Of a DNA stretch of 64,000 nucleotides, positions 1-11,160 are shown one piece after another; within the stretch, counting starts at the first letter, position 1, and the number at the start of each line of letters is the position of its first letter. The notes beneath the pieces were generated by a model. It was given only the letters and a program-made list of their open reading frames with translations, was not told the DNA's origin and searched no databases. The stretch comes from Plantago ovata (Eukaryota > Streptophyta > Magnoliopsida > Lamiales > Plantaginaceae). The stretch spans positions 87,130,871 to 87,194,870 of the forward strand of contig CM051455.1 in the NCBI GenBank assembly GCA_028274465.1. The letters run 5' to 3'. Made by a program: the position numbers and the translations under genes.

Positions 1-486
1 TAGACTACTATATATAGTAGACTATTAGAGAGTTTTTGACATAGACTTTGACAGTCATTCTACCCAGTTTTCTTAGAGAAAATAAAAACTCTCGCCTCCT
101 CTTAGCCACCCGCGCGCGCACGCCACCACCGGAGGAATTGCCGCTCCGTCTTCTTGGTCACACAAAGAATATCCTAGCATTCTTCCGATAGGTTGTTCAT
201 CTGTGGATACCAAGGTTGAGGTTCTAGGAGCTGGAAACTAACTCTTATTGTCTTGCAGATATACAGAGTATTGTAGATATCTTCGACTTCGACGAAGGAG
301 AAGATACACCGGAATATTACGAAGACTTGGAAGCTGCTTTGGAAGTAAGGTTAGTCTTCTAATTGACGTGTTTATATATATACGACATATGCATAATCAA
401 TTAACCTGTATGTTAAGAAAAATTTTGAAATTCCGCTGCGTACCGTAGGGGTAACTCTGACCATATTTTCTTACAAAAGGGACCAA
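1..486 (+). repeat. Unassigned Copia-like LTR/leader fragment
   Basis: No credible coding sequence is present. The stretch opens with a TATA-like palindrome (ctactatatatagtag, about 4-19), followed by a pyrimidine-rich and CG-rich leader and a segment typical of plant Copia U5 regions (aattccgctgcg near 430). It ends at 474-490 with acaaaagggaccaaca, which resembles the 3' terminus of the Sirevirus LTRs in this window. I infer the R/U5 part of a Copia LTR cut by the window edge. The family is not identified and the short ORFs are not believable genes. Confidence 0.4.
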
Positions 487-1582
487 CAAAAGCACACTTG
501 CTTTGTTTCCAACATAAACTAGAGAACTATAACCTTGTTCTCCACCAAACTTGGGACTTATAATCAGCAACACTATGCTTGATTAATTCCCCCTGAATTT
601 CACGCCTGAAAAGGGTGTTTATCAGTTAGAGAGGTTTGGGATGAGATGACTTGAGTATAATTTTTCAGCTATAACAAGTTATCTAAAGAAACACAACTTG
701 TAATACTTTGCAGTAAGCAAGTTTGATTATTTCTGGTGTCAAGACTTGTTCTTGTTCCAAAGAAAGAACACTTAACTAATTTCTTAGCCGTGAATGTTCT
801 ACTTCTTCACAAGTAACTTTTGTTTCAAGCTTAAGTCTTGGAACGGATCAATAGGCAGTAGAGAGTAGATCATGTTGTTGACACACCTTCTACTCTTGAG
901 TGTTTAAAGCACAAGTGAGAATTTGATCACGTTGTTGACACACCTTCTACTCTTGCCTGATGACCTCTATTTATAGTGTCTCAAGGGAGCCGTTTGAAAT
1001 TCAAATTCTAAGGCTTTGTAGCATAAGATGTCACTATCTTGCTTTTGTACTTTCAGCAGCGTCCTTCATTTGTCTTCTTGTATTCATGTTCTTCTCGTGC
1101 CTACTTTGCATTTAATGTTCTTTGAATCAAATTCAAATATGAACGTTGGAGCCAAAATGCAAGTACTCTTCAGCAAGGAGGTCACATATGTTGTCAGCAA
1201 GTGGTCAGTCTCAGTTTCAGCAAGCACAACCTACTATGTCATATAGATTTTTACTTATGCAAGTTGTTGCTGAAAATCTCACTTTCTGAAGCAACATGTG
1301 CCTTTGTAGATACCTTTCTCAGAATTCTTCTAAGTCTTCAGTCTTCGAATCTTCAACTTTCTGAGTGGTTCTAGGTCTTCAATAGTTCGTTTTTAAAAAC
1401 AAAGTACATCATCAGCAAGCTTAAGAACCTAACTAGTACCTACAATAAGTCTTTTAGCAAACGTTCCTCTTTTACAATGTCCTTAAAATTCTAAATTCCT
1501 ATGGACCTTAAGAGTACTAGTTACTGGACTTTCCTTAATTTAGCATGGTTAATTGCTCATCAAAATTACAAGTTTCCCAACA
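487..1582 (-). mobile_element. Sirevirus-type LTR fragment, antisense
   Basis: The reverse complement matches the LTR at 42362-43956 from its first base (terminus caagtttcccaaca at 1569-1582 is the complement of TGTTgGGAAACTTG) to about LTR position 1157. The U5 end is missing. The complement of its TATA box lies at about 963-979. The right end abuts the Tat antisense ORF directly at 1583, so the ATG at 1501 that opens the long ORF there lies inside this LTR. No target duplication can be tested because the other end is lost. Confidence 0.85.
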
Positions 1583-2505
1583 AGATTAATGTTGCTAGTG
1601 GGAAGAAATTCACACGGGGGATCCTCGATGTCAACCTCCCCGATCCGGAGGGCGAGAAAAATGAAGATGGGATGATCCCGACGACGGCTTCCACCGTTAA
1701 GGAAGATGAGATTCCTTCTATTAAACGGAAATACATATTGAAGAAGAAGATAATCGACATCCTCGCGCCCAAGCACAACCAAACTTTTTACAATGCACCT
1801 CCGGGCTATATGATCGTGCATCTCTTGTCGCTTGATCGAGGATGGATCCTTCCCTTTTGTGATCCTTCCAAGGATATTATCAGTCAATTTGGGATCGCGC
1901 CGTGGCAACTCCTCCCGAGTGCTTTCGGCACTCTCATATGCTTCGACGTATTTTTTAAGAAGCTTAGGATTCGTGTGAACTTTCATAACTTCGACCAGCT
2001 CTTCCGGGTCTCGATGAGCTCGGGAAATCAATACTTTTACTACTTTAATGCTCGACTCGGCTTTGGCTTCATCATGGATGGTCCTACGTCCTCGGGCTAT
2101 AAATGGTTCCATAGATATATCTATGTGAAAAAGAAGAAGCTTCCCGAAATGATTGACGAGGAGGCAGAGTGGGGAGTGCCGAAGCACTTTTACCGAGGAC
2201 CTATTTCGGAGAGGTACCCTCTTCCAGTTGAGATAGATCCTTGGGTCTTGGAGCTCGAGGAAAAGAACTCGCGCGAGGACCCGGAGAAATACTTCTATTG
2301 GGGTTTAGTGTTGCAACCTCTCCCTTACCTGGCCGGTCTCTCTCCTCCCGTCTATACTGGATACAAGGGTTCAACTTATACCGATGATGTCCTCTTCGGT
2401 AACTATCTCGAGGACCATGTTTCGAATGCCATTACTTGCGTTTGTAGATATTTTTCCAACTTCTTTTATGATGTATTGGTACTGTTCGCTCGTCTAACTT
2501 TTTGA
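1501..2505 (+). pseudogene. Tat-lineage antisense extra ORF, N-terminal part (copy A), fused to LTR
   Basis: This 334-codon ORF runs opposite to the Tat pol gene and lies beyond the pol 3' end. Codons 1-27 are antisense Sirevirus LTR sequence. Retrotransposon sequence proper begins at 1583 with KINVASGKK. The middle (residues ~98-190, with PGYMIVHLLSLDRGW, FGIAPWQLLPSAFGTL and YYFNARLG) resembles the plant 'putative gypsy type transposon' domain (Pfam PF04195-like). Tat-lineage elements are known for extra ORFs around pol, including antisense ones. The native start is lost and the ORF stops before its coiled-coil continuation, so I treat it as broken. Its biochemical role is unknown. Confidence 0.7.
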
Positions 2506-2533
2506 ACTTGCATATTACTGGTTCCATTGGATA

Positions 2534-3877
2534 ATGTCGAAGACACTTGAGGCGAAAGAGGAACAGAGAAGGAAGCAACGCCTTGCTGGAAAGAATACCA
2601 AGATCCTCGGTTCTTTAGACATCACCAACCCGAAGAGCGCAGTCTAGCATCGCGATACCCTTGTGCGTGAGGGGCTTGTTGCAATCGAGGACCAGGTTGA
2701 GGCGCTAAAAAAGGCCGAGGAAGATGCGGCGGCTCAAAAAACGGCCGACGAAGGTGCGGGTGGCAACCCCGAGAAGCAGCCTAAAGAGAAGGTCGTTCCC
2801 CAAAAGAAAGCCGGTTCGAAGAGGCTTTTAAACCTTGGTGGGACCGATGAGCCCGCTCGCAAAAGGGGTAAGGCTATGGAGATCGACAAGGATTCCGAAA
2901 TAAAACGTCTGGTTCAGCTATCCGACTTGGATCGTGCTCATGAGCTTAGCCTCTGGTTCAGCTATCCGACTTGGATCGTGCTCATGAGCTTAGCCTCTGC
3001 GTGTTGCAGGTACCTTCTTTTAAACTGTGCAAGTTACTTCTTTCGCTTCTCGCTCCTTTGAACTATTGACAATGTTCTAACCTCTATCTTTCTTTGCAGC
3101 TCGAGAGCCTTAAAGAATCCTATGGCCATGTAGCAGCTGATCGGTCTGACATCAATCAGCTGATCGAGGAGCTAGAGAAGAGTGTGGAGGCCGAGAAGGC
3201 CAAGAACAAAGTGGTTGGCGATGAGGTAAGTAAGGCTCATGCTAAGGTTGATCAGCTCGAAAAAGAGTTGGCTCGGGAGAAGCAGAGGACCCAGGGTTAT
3301 AATGGCGGCTATGCGACCTTGTCGCTCTGTATGCAGAAATTCAAGGATAGTGTGTTGTCCTTCCTGCTCGGTAGTCGGCTAGAGACTGCTCGGTCTTCAT
3401 GGATTCTGCAACTTATAAGCTGGCCACCTAAGACATCATGGATTCAGCGCGCGAGGAGGGCTACTTTTCCTGCATCGGGCAGCTAAAATGGATCGACCTT
3501 CTTCCCCAAGATTTTGATGTGGAAGCGCGGAGGACATGCATGCAGGTCGTCGGAGAGAGGACATGTCTCGATATCCCGACGAGGTTCCGACCGATGAAAT
3601 GCATCATGCCTGTGAATTCGGGGAGCTGGTCACCGATCCGGAGGTGTCATACCCAAGTAAGCCCTCTTATCTTACGCGGTGGGTTGCTGAGTGTTTAAGG
3701 GCCGGGGTGCTTCTTCCTTCCGAGAAGGATCCTCTTCGCAATGCAGATTGGGTTCAAATAAACCAGCCGGTTATGGGGCGCGAAGAGGGCTTTGTGGAGC
3801 CGGAGCTGATAACTTATGCCAATGCTATTAAGGAGGCTCGCGAGAAGGATAGCGATGGAAATGTGCACTCTTTGTAG
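2534..3877 (+). pseudogene. Tat-lineage antisense extra ORF, C-terminal coiled-coil part (copy A)
   Basis: The reading starts MSKTLEAKEEQRRK at 2534 and continues past an in-frame TAG (about 2645-2647, likely CAG to TAG) into an Ala/Glu/Lys-rich region and a basic KKAGSKRLLN segment. A 90-bp intron with canonical borders (CAG|GTACC at 3010, TTTGCAG at 3099) precedes the coiled coil LESLKESYGHV...EKSVEAEKAKNK. Just before the intron, a 44-bp tandem duplication (about 2909-2996) shifts the frame. The end, reading VHSL then TAG at 3877, lies in another frame. This is a degraded gene with recognisable exon structure. The fold suggests a coiled-coil protein of unknown function. Confidence 0.6.
3010..3099 (+). 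other. Predicted intron in the Tat antisense ORF (copy A)
   Basis: GT-AG borders, a T-rich tract before TTTGCAG and a 90-bp length are typical of plant introns. The coiled-coil reading continues immediately after it. The same intron is at 10295-10384 in copy B. Confidence 0.6.
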
Positions 3878-4866
3878 AGCCCCAAACGAGGAGGTGCATC
3901 GACTAGCAACATTCCGGTCACTCAGAGCGACTTCACTACCAGCCGGACTTGTTGAACCAGGGAGCCTCTGAAGATATGAAGCCCGAGTATGCTCGGTGAT
4001 GTTGTACTTTTTTCCTTGAAGTTTTCTCTGAACAATTTTTCTTTTTATGCTTTCCATTCGGCCCCTTGTGGCACCTGTTCGAACTCATCTGTAGTGTAAT
4101 TTGACAAATGCTTTCTCCTCAATCTTTCAATCCAATGTTCTTTAGTTCTCGTTCTACTATTTTATACTTATGCATTTTACTAACTCCATGTAGTTATGAC
4201 GTAGAACTTGGTTAGAGTAGGTACTTTGCACGACACCACGATCGAGGAAGTATTGTCCTCGCTCTTCTCAAGAACTGAAAAAATCTAAGTAGATTAGATA
4301 ACACACTCGAAAAATTCCTAAGTGTAGGAACCTTGTTTCTCGATCTGAGTTGTTAGTTGCTTCTCATTACTCTCCTCGAATCCTTTTCTTTAAAGGATCT
4401 GGCCGATGAATCGAGGAGTACACAGATCGATGAGGTCCGGATCATCGATAATCGAGTCCTCTTTTCTTTGAGAAGGATCGAGAAGGAGATGACTTGGAAG
4501 TAGGTCGAGCATCTCTTTTCTCTGAGAAGGATCGAGAAGGATATGACTTGGAATTAGATCGAGCATCTCTTTTCTATATTTATGGTTGAACTTTAGGAAA
4601 TATAAAGCTTCATCTTAACACTTTCTTGTTGAAAGATATGTATTGCATTGATTTGTCATAAATTCAATTACAATGGTGGGCTTCATGGCCTGCTTTCTTA
4701 CAACTTTTCCATACTTCAAAGTTTGCTCTACTTCGAACTTTTACTTCCTAAGAATTAAACCAAAAAGATGAGGGTACTTCTCACACACCCTTGTGAGGGA
4801 TCCCTCTCGATCCAAGAATCGGGGCCTTTCACAGGAGCTCTTCAAAAAGTTTGTTTCTCATACACC
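3878..4866. repeat. Spacer between Tat antisense ORF and pol end, with 54-bp tandem repeat
   Basis: No gene is visible. At 4460-4567 there are two 54-bp units starting tcttttctYtgagaagg, and a third partial unit starts at 4568. This is the tail-to-tail region between convergent transcripts, equivalent to the 3' untranslated region of the Tat element, a place where tandem arrays are known in Tat/Ogre relatives. The copy in 11161-12149 has its second unit mutated. Confidence 0.6.
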
Positions 4867-4999
4867 TTAGGCATAGAACCTCTAGAGGTTGGAGGTACTC
4901 CATGGGTTCTTCAACACTCTTCCTTCCATGTCTTGGAGACGGTAGCTTCCATTGGACCTTGCTTCAACTATCATGTAGGGGCCTTCCCAGTTGTGTTGC
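4867..4999 (-). pseudogene. Tat integrase C-terminal tail (copy A)
   Basis: The minus strand reads HNWEGPYMIVEARSNGSY, then a segment ending KNPWSTSNL, the typical end of plant Gypsy integrase. A TAG at 4882-4884 precedes the expected RFYA-stop (TAA at 4867-4869). The upstream part of the gene is absent here because the Athila-like LTR begins at 5000. The same tail in copy B joins the integrase at 20937. Confidence 0.8.
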
Positions 5000-6180
5000 T
5001 GATGAACCGGAATTTGTCAGATTCTAATTAATCAAGTAAATTTGTATTTAGCCAAAGGCAATTCACAACTACAATGAAAACCGTGGTGTAGCAGTAAAAT
5101 AACCTCGAGTGTCGATCTCTAAGGACTATAACTATCTCTATCTAATCTAACTTAAAATATAAAATCAACAAACTACTTAGCACAGGTTTTTCTTATCAGA
5201 TAATGGAGGTTAGTGATAGTATGATCATTCAAAGCATAGCAGGTTAATAATCATGCATGAAGTACCCGATCGTTTTGCATAGAGATCTTTGATTAATGAA
5301 TTGTCCAATTGTGTTCCGTTATTATTCAACACTACGAAGATAGAGGTTTTAGATAGATCAAAGAAATAAAGCAATAACTCAAAGTCTGATTCGCTTTACC
5401 GCCATCAGCATAATTATTAACCCTTCACTAAGAAATCACATACTATCACCAACGATAAATTTAGCTACTCATAGATGGCATGCAATCAACAGAAATCATA
5501 GAAGATTGAATGAAAACATGTTGAAAGATAAATAAATATGAATAGAAAAACTGTAAGATATAATGTTACCGAAGGTTGTCAATCTCCGAAGAATCGCGAT
5601 CTTACAAGCTCCAAAACGATAAGAAAAAGTGTCTCCTATGCTAAGAATCCCCGGAACTGGCTCTGGAGAATTCCTACCTAAAACTAATCAGAAAGGTGAG
5701 AGAAAAGGTCTGAGAAAGTATGAAAAATGGAGAAAACTGAGCAACTATATATAGGTATTCGGCAGGTGTGGGGCGAATCGCCTGGTGTGAGGCGGTTCGC
5801 TCCACGTCCCGGGCGAATCGCCCTGGACCTCCAGTCGGCTATTGTTGTATTTTCGACGCCTTTTTGGATTTCTTTTCCTTTTCGGACTCGGTTTTTGCCT
5901 TCTAGTGACCTTTTAGCCTTCAGACTCGACCCCTAGACTTCAAATCCTATCTGGAATCTTCTAGATACTCCAAAAAGGCCTTCGGAACACCAATTCCTCG
6001 TCCATTTCAATATAATTGCCCGGAAAACCTCGTTTTTCACCCAAAACCTGTAAAATACAAACTAAAGGGAAACGTGACACTATTCTAATAAAATGCACTA
6101 AAATATAGCTAAATTAACATAGAGGATAGCTAAATTGGTGAAAAAAGACTCGAATGAAAGTGTAAAATACACGTCCATCA
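5000..6180 (-). mobile_element. Athila-like 3' LTR (copy A)
   Basis: It starts tgatgaaccgg and ends acgtccatca (plus-strand view), matching 12283-13484. The flank GTTGC (4995-4999) is the same target site as in copy B. The GC palindrome array at 5767-5826 is about 23 bp shorter than in copy B. A TATATATA box lies beside the array on the downstream, sense side. This LTR is a by-product of the tandem duplication and not a separate insertion. Confidence 0.9.
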
Positions 6181-7672
6181 AACTCCCCAAACCGAACCTT
6201 TGCTTGTCCTCAAGCAACTAAGCTAGACTCTAATGCAAAAAACAATGCAACACAAAAAATGGAGTCTCATGCCAAATGAAATGAACTAATCTATTGAATC
6301 TATCAAAAAACATATGAACAAAAATCATACAAATCATAACATGGATTGAAGAATGCCCCGATTGACTCATACACATTCACATAAGCACTTATGTCAAGAC
6401 AAGATAGTCTCTCGTAACATCCTCTACCTGGACCTAGTCAGTGACGACGTAATGAAACATGTTAAAATACAAATGGTTGTCCTGTGCCTATGAAACTGAG
6501 GACTTACTATTGTTCACCAAGTTAAGACTTTTCCTCAAAGAGGTCGAACCAATACTGGCTCTCATCAAACGAATGAGGGTTCCCTAAAGAGATAACACTC
6601 CCTATTCTACCCATCTCTCAAGCAAAGCCTTAAGCTATTCACCACTTCCTGAATCGTAGGACGAGAGTGGTCTATAACAGATGACACTCACACAAAATAA
6701 AAGACAAACAATACAACTCGATTACGAACATTACATGAATTGAAGAATGAGACACAACACTGTGATAAACTGCTTTTTGGCTCTTTTTTGGACCCTTCCT
6801 TGCTTTTTTGGTGTCTTTTCTTTTTTTTTTCCTTTTTTTATTTTCTTTTCCAGTTTATTTTCTTTTTTTTGGAATTTTTTTCTTCTTTTTTTTCGATTTT
6901 TTTTAGCCAGCAGTAGCACAACGAAAAAGAAAACAAAAATGACACACAAACGACCTCCCCAAACCTATTCGAAAGAATAGGTTGGAGTATAAAATTTACG
7001 AAAAAGGAAAAATAAAAGTAAAAATCACAACACACACTAAAAAGTAAAAAACAAGTCTAATGATAGGTTGCAAACAAAGGATCACACAGTCTCACACTAC
7101 CTCCTTCCTAGGCATTTAGCAATCTCAAAGCAAGGTGAAGACTTGTTGCCTCTTAGGTACATAATTACTCGGGAAAACAACCATAAGATCTAACATGCAT
7201 CATCCTATTATAAAGGCCTTCGTGAACCGCAGTAGAGAAAACACCACTAAGTGATGTCGAGACTACCAAGCTTAACTAAGTGCAATACATAAATGTGACA
7301 AGCCAAGCGAGAAAAACCTCAAATAAATTCGTAGAGATGAAGCATACGATTAATGTCATAATTAGTTAATCTACCCAATAAAAAAGTTCAAAACATTTGG
7401 CAATAAACTCCACATAAAACATGCAAGACTATCCTAGGATGAATGTAGTGTATGCAACTAAAAACTAACAAAGCAGTAAACGTGCAAATGCAAACAAAAA
7501 ACAAGATACTAACACAAAGCCAAACAATACTGAACATCATGGTACACATCCCATCCCCCTCATTAAACTTAAGCTAGTCCCTAGCAAAAGAGAATGAGTA
7601 AATAAAAAGTGTGATACTAGATGTTACCGAACGGTTTGGCCTCGGTCGGCTAAGAGCGGACATGCGAAAAGA
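6181..7672 (-). other. Athila-like 3' untranslated region with purine tract and hairpin (copy A)
   Basis: No gene is present. The sense (minus) strand shows a G-rich polypurine tract next to the LTR (complement of aactccccaaacc at 6181-6193) and a long A/G-rich tract (about 6775-6904 as T/C on plus). A perfect hairpin at 6962-6983 has 9-bp arms AACCTATTC / GAATAGGTT and a 4-nt loop. The Lys-rich reading frames across the tract are compositional artefacts. Confidence 0.7.
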
Positions 7673-8639
7673 CTAATTATCGGGATTGTCATCCCCATAA
7701 TAGTCCCTCCACATGTCAGATAGGAGATCCTGTTGCTGCTGGATGAGCTGTTGCTGTTCCCACATTATCTGCCTCTCATTCCGGCAATGCTCCTCAATCA
7801 TCTCCCAGTCGCGGTTGCGCTGGGCAATGTGTCCATCAAGGTCATGTCGCATTCCTTGGACGGTGGTGGTCAAGGATGCAACACTAGCATCGAAGTGGGC
7901 CCGAAAATCAGAGAAGTCAAAACCTTGAGACCCATGTGGTACTCGAGGCTGTGCATACGGTGCTCTATGGACAAAAGGAATATCCGAGATAGGAACTCGC
8001 CCATCGTCAGCTTCTATAGCATCCTCATAATCATTTTCATCATCAGAATCAGTTTCTTGAAATGGAGCTTCAATATCAGCAGCAGCATCCGTGGGGTTCT
8101 TCATTTGATACCTAATTAGCTGCACATCAATAATTGAAGGGGAAAGGGCAGCGACCTCGCAATCCCCCTCATCAATGTCCTCGACCCCGTAATATTTGCA
8201 ATATGCTGTGATGAAGCTCGGAAAAATGAAGGGCTTCTTCTTTTTCTCCCAATGGCGCTCATATTCGGCATACTTGATCTGACCGATGTCTATTCGATGC
8301 TTGCCTATCAAGCAGTAGAGGAGCTCTTCATAATTCGGTTGTATCCACGTGTCATTTTTTCTAGGGATCAAGTTGAAAATGCAGAATTTCATAACCACCT
8401 TAGCCTCGATGCTAAGGTCACTCTGATGGATCCGTGCAGGTTGTGCTCCGGTATCTGGATACCTATACTCCTTGTTGCAAATCACATCTGTGATGGCACT
8501 TCCGATCCCCCTAGTGGCCCTTGAATACTCGTAGGTCTGGTTGCTTCCTGTGAACTCCCGTTCCCCAAGATGGATGAATGCAGAAATTGAGGCCGGCGTC
8601 CATGGCACAATTATGCCTCGAACGAGTACCCCCTCCTTC
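7673..8639 (-). pseudogene. Athila-like ORF2, C-terminal 3/4 (copy A), truncated by the duplication
   Basis: It matches codons ~117 to the end of the intact ORF2 at 14984-16300 with a few amino-acid changes. The start and first ~116 codons are missing because the duplication breakpoint at 8639 cuts the gene. It contains the plant-transposon-like core (LLYCLIGKHRIDIGQIKYAEY), an acidic linker and a Gln-rich C-terminal helix. It cannot be expressed from its own start. Confidence 0.8.
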
Positions 8640-8785
8640 AAATTTCTGAGTGGTTCTAGGTCTTCAATAGTTCGTTTGTAAAAACAAAGTACATCATCAG
8701 CAAGCTTAAGAACCTAACTAGTACCTACAATAAGTCTTTTAGGAAACGTTCCTCTTTTACAATGTCCTTAAAATTCTAAATTCCT

Positions 8786-9790
8786 ATGGACCTTAAGAGT
8801 ACTAGTTACTGGACTTTCCTTAATTTAGCATGGTTAATTGCTCATCAAAATTACAAGTTTCCCAACAAGATTAATGTTGCTAGTGGGAAGAAATTCACAC
8901 GGGGGATCCTCGATGTCAACCTCCCCGATCCGGAGGGCGAGAAAAATGAAGATGGGATGATCCCGACGACGGCTTCCACCGTTAAGGAAGATGAGATTCC
9001 TTCTATTAAACGGAAATACATATTGAAGAAGAAGATAATCGACATCCTCGCGCCCAAGCACAACCAAACTTTTTACAATGCACCTCTGGGCTATATGATC
9101 GTGCATCTCTTGTCGCTTGATCGAGGATGGATCCTTCCCTTTTGTGATCCTTCCAAGGATATTATCAGTCAATTTGGGATCGCGCCGTGGCAACTCCTCC
9201 CGAGTGCTTTCGGCACTCTCATATGCTTCGACGTATTTTTTAAGAAGCTTAGGATTCGTGTGAACTTTCATAACTTCAACCAGCTCTTCCGGGTCTCGAT
9301 GAGCTCGGGAAATCAATACTTTTACTACTTTAATGCTCGACTCGGCTTTGGCTTCATCATGGATGGTCCTACGTCCTCGGGCTATAAATGGTTCCATAGA
9401 TATATCTATGTGAAAAAGAAGAAGCTTCCCGAAATGATTGACGAGGAGGCAGAGTGGGGAGTGCCGAAGCACTTTTACCGAGGACCTATTTCGGAGAGGT
9501 ACCCTCTTCCAGTTGAGATAGATCCTTGGGTCTTGGAGCTCGAGGAAAAGAACTCGCGCGAGGACCCGGAGAAATACTTCTATTGGGGTTTAGTGTTGCA
9601 ACCTCTCCCTTACCTGGCCGGTCTCTCTCCTCCCGTCTATACTGGATACAAGGGTTCAACTTATACCGATGATGTCCTCTTCGGTAACTATCTCGAGGAC
9701 CATGTTTCAAATGCCATTACTTGCGTTTGTAGATATTTTTCCAACTTCTTTTATGATGTATTGGTACTGTTCGCTCGTCTAACTTTTTGA
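8786..9790 (+). pseudogene. Tat-lineage antisense extra ORF, N-terminal part (copy B), fused to LTR
   Basis: This is the duplicate of 1501-2505 and has the same 334 codons. Visible differences include P to L in the PGYMIV motif and D to N in FDQLF. Both arose after the tandem duplication or mark its age. The ATG again lies in the antisense Sirevirus LTR tip (8640-8867), and the PF04195-like region is intact. The conserved open frame in both copies more likely reflects recency than selection. Confidence 0.7.
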
Positions 9791-9818
9791 ACTTGCATAT
9801 TACTGGTTCCATTGGATA

Positions 9819-11160
9819 ATGTCGAAGACACTTGAGGTGAAAGAGGAACAGAGAAGGAAGCAACGCCTTGCTGGAAAGAATACCAAGATCCTCGGTTCTT
9901 TAGACATCACCAACCCGAAGAGCGCAGTCTAGCATCGCGATACCCTTGTGCGTGAGGGGCTTGTTGCAATCGAGGACCAGGTTGAGGCGCTAAAAAAGGC
10001 CGAGGAAGATGCGGCGGCTCAAAAAACGGCCGACGAAGGTGCGGGTGGCAACCCCGAGAAGCAGCCTAAAGAGAAGGTCGTTCCCCAAAAGAAAGCCGGT
10101 TCGAAGAGGCTTTTAAACCTTGGTGGGACCGATGAGCCCGCTCGCAAAAGGGGTAAGGCTATGGAGATCGACAAGGATTCCGAAATAAAACGTCTGGTTC
10201 AGCTATCCGACTTGGATCGTGCTCATGAGCTTAGCCTCTGGTTCAGCTATCCGACTTGGATCGTGCTCATGAGCTTAGCCTCTGCGTGTTGCAGGTACCT
10301 TCTTTTAAACTGTGCAAGTTACTTCTTTCGCTTCTCGCTCCTTTGAACTATTGACAATGTTCTAACCTCTATCTTTCTTTGCAGCTCGAGAGCCTTAAAG
10401 AATCCTATGGCCATGTAGCAGCTGATCGGTCTGACATCAATCAGCTGATCGAGGAGCTAGAGAAGAGTGTGGAGGCCGAGAAGGCCAAGAACAAAGTGGT
10501 TGGCGATGAGGTAAGTAAGGCTCATGCTAAGGTTGATCAGCTCGAAAAGAGTTGGCTCGGGAGAAGCAGAGGACCCAGGGTTATAATGGCGGCTATGCGA
10601 CCTTGTCGCTCTGTATGCAGAAATTCAAGGATAGTGTGTTGTCCTTCCTGCTCGGTAGTCGGCTAGAGACTGCTTGGTCTTCATGGATTCTGCAACTTAT
10701 AAGCTGGCCACCTAAGACATCATGGATTCAGCGCGCGAGGAGGGCTTCTTTTCCTGCATCGGGCAGCTAAAATGGATCGACCTTCTTCCCCAAGATTTTG
10801 ATGTGGAAGCGCGGAGGACATGCATGCAGGTCGTCGGAGAGAGGACATGTCTCGATATCCCGACGAGGTTCCGACCGATGAAATGCATCATGCCTGTGAA
10901 TTCGGGGAGCTGGTCACCGATCCGGAGGTGTCATACCCAAGTAAGCCTCTTATCTTACGCGGTGGGTTGCTGAGTGTTTAAGGGCCGGGGTGCTTCTTCC
11001 TTCCGAGAAGGATCCTCTTCGCAATGCAGATTGGGTTCAAATAAACCAGCCGGTTATGGGGCGCGAAGAGGGCTTTGTGGAGCCGGAGCTGATAACTTAT
11101 GCCAATGCTATTAAGGAGGCTCGCGAGAAGGATAGCGATGGAAATGTGCACTCTTTGTAG
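9819..11160 (+). pseudogene. Tat-lineage antisense extra ORF, C-terminal coiled-coil part (copy B)
   Basis: This is the duplicate of 2534-3877. It shares the in-frame TAG, the 44-bp frame-shifting duplication and the intron (10295-10384). Two extra single-base losses are specific to this copy: one A near 10545, which breaks the coiled coil, and one C near 10945. Copy B is therefore more degraded than copy A. Confidence 0.6.

Larger units (their letters stand above)
1355..8639. repeat. 7.3-kb tandem duplication, copy A
   Basis: This 7285-bp block is repeated at 8640-15950 with only scattered substitutions and small indels. It contains the tip of the antisense Sirevirus LTR, the Tat antisense ORF, the Tat integrase 3' end, and the 3' LTR plus 3' part of the Athila-like element, cut inside ORF2. 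The 4-bp sequence CTTC is shared by the left edge (1351-1354), the internal junction (8636-8639) and the right edge (15947-15950), which fits a microhomology-mediated duplication. The breakpoints fall inside two unrelated retrotransposons, so this is not a transposition product. Confidence 0.9.

Noticed and set aside
1549-2187. 212-codon minus-strand ORF under the Tat antisense ORF (and its twin at 8834-9472)
   Set aside because: It is the shadow of a plus-strand ORF with recognisable domain motifs, has no family resemblance, and begins and ends arbitrarily.
4768-5031. Plus-strand 87-codon ORF (and twin at 12051-12314)
   Set aside because: The minus strand here encodes the integrase C-terminal tail (WEGPY...NPWSTSNL). 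The plus reading also crosses an insertion boundary.
6731-7035. Lys/Phe-rich ORFs over the purine tract (also 14041-14346 and 35547-35864)
   Set aside because: They are pure homopolymer composition (AAAAAG/TTTTTC), and frames differ between copies by run length.
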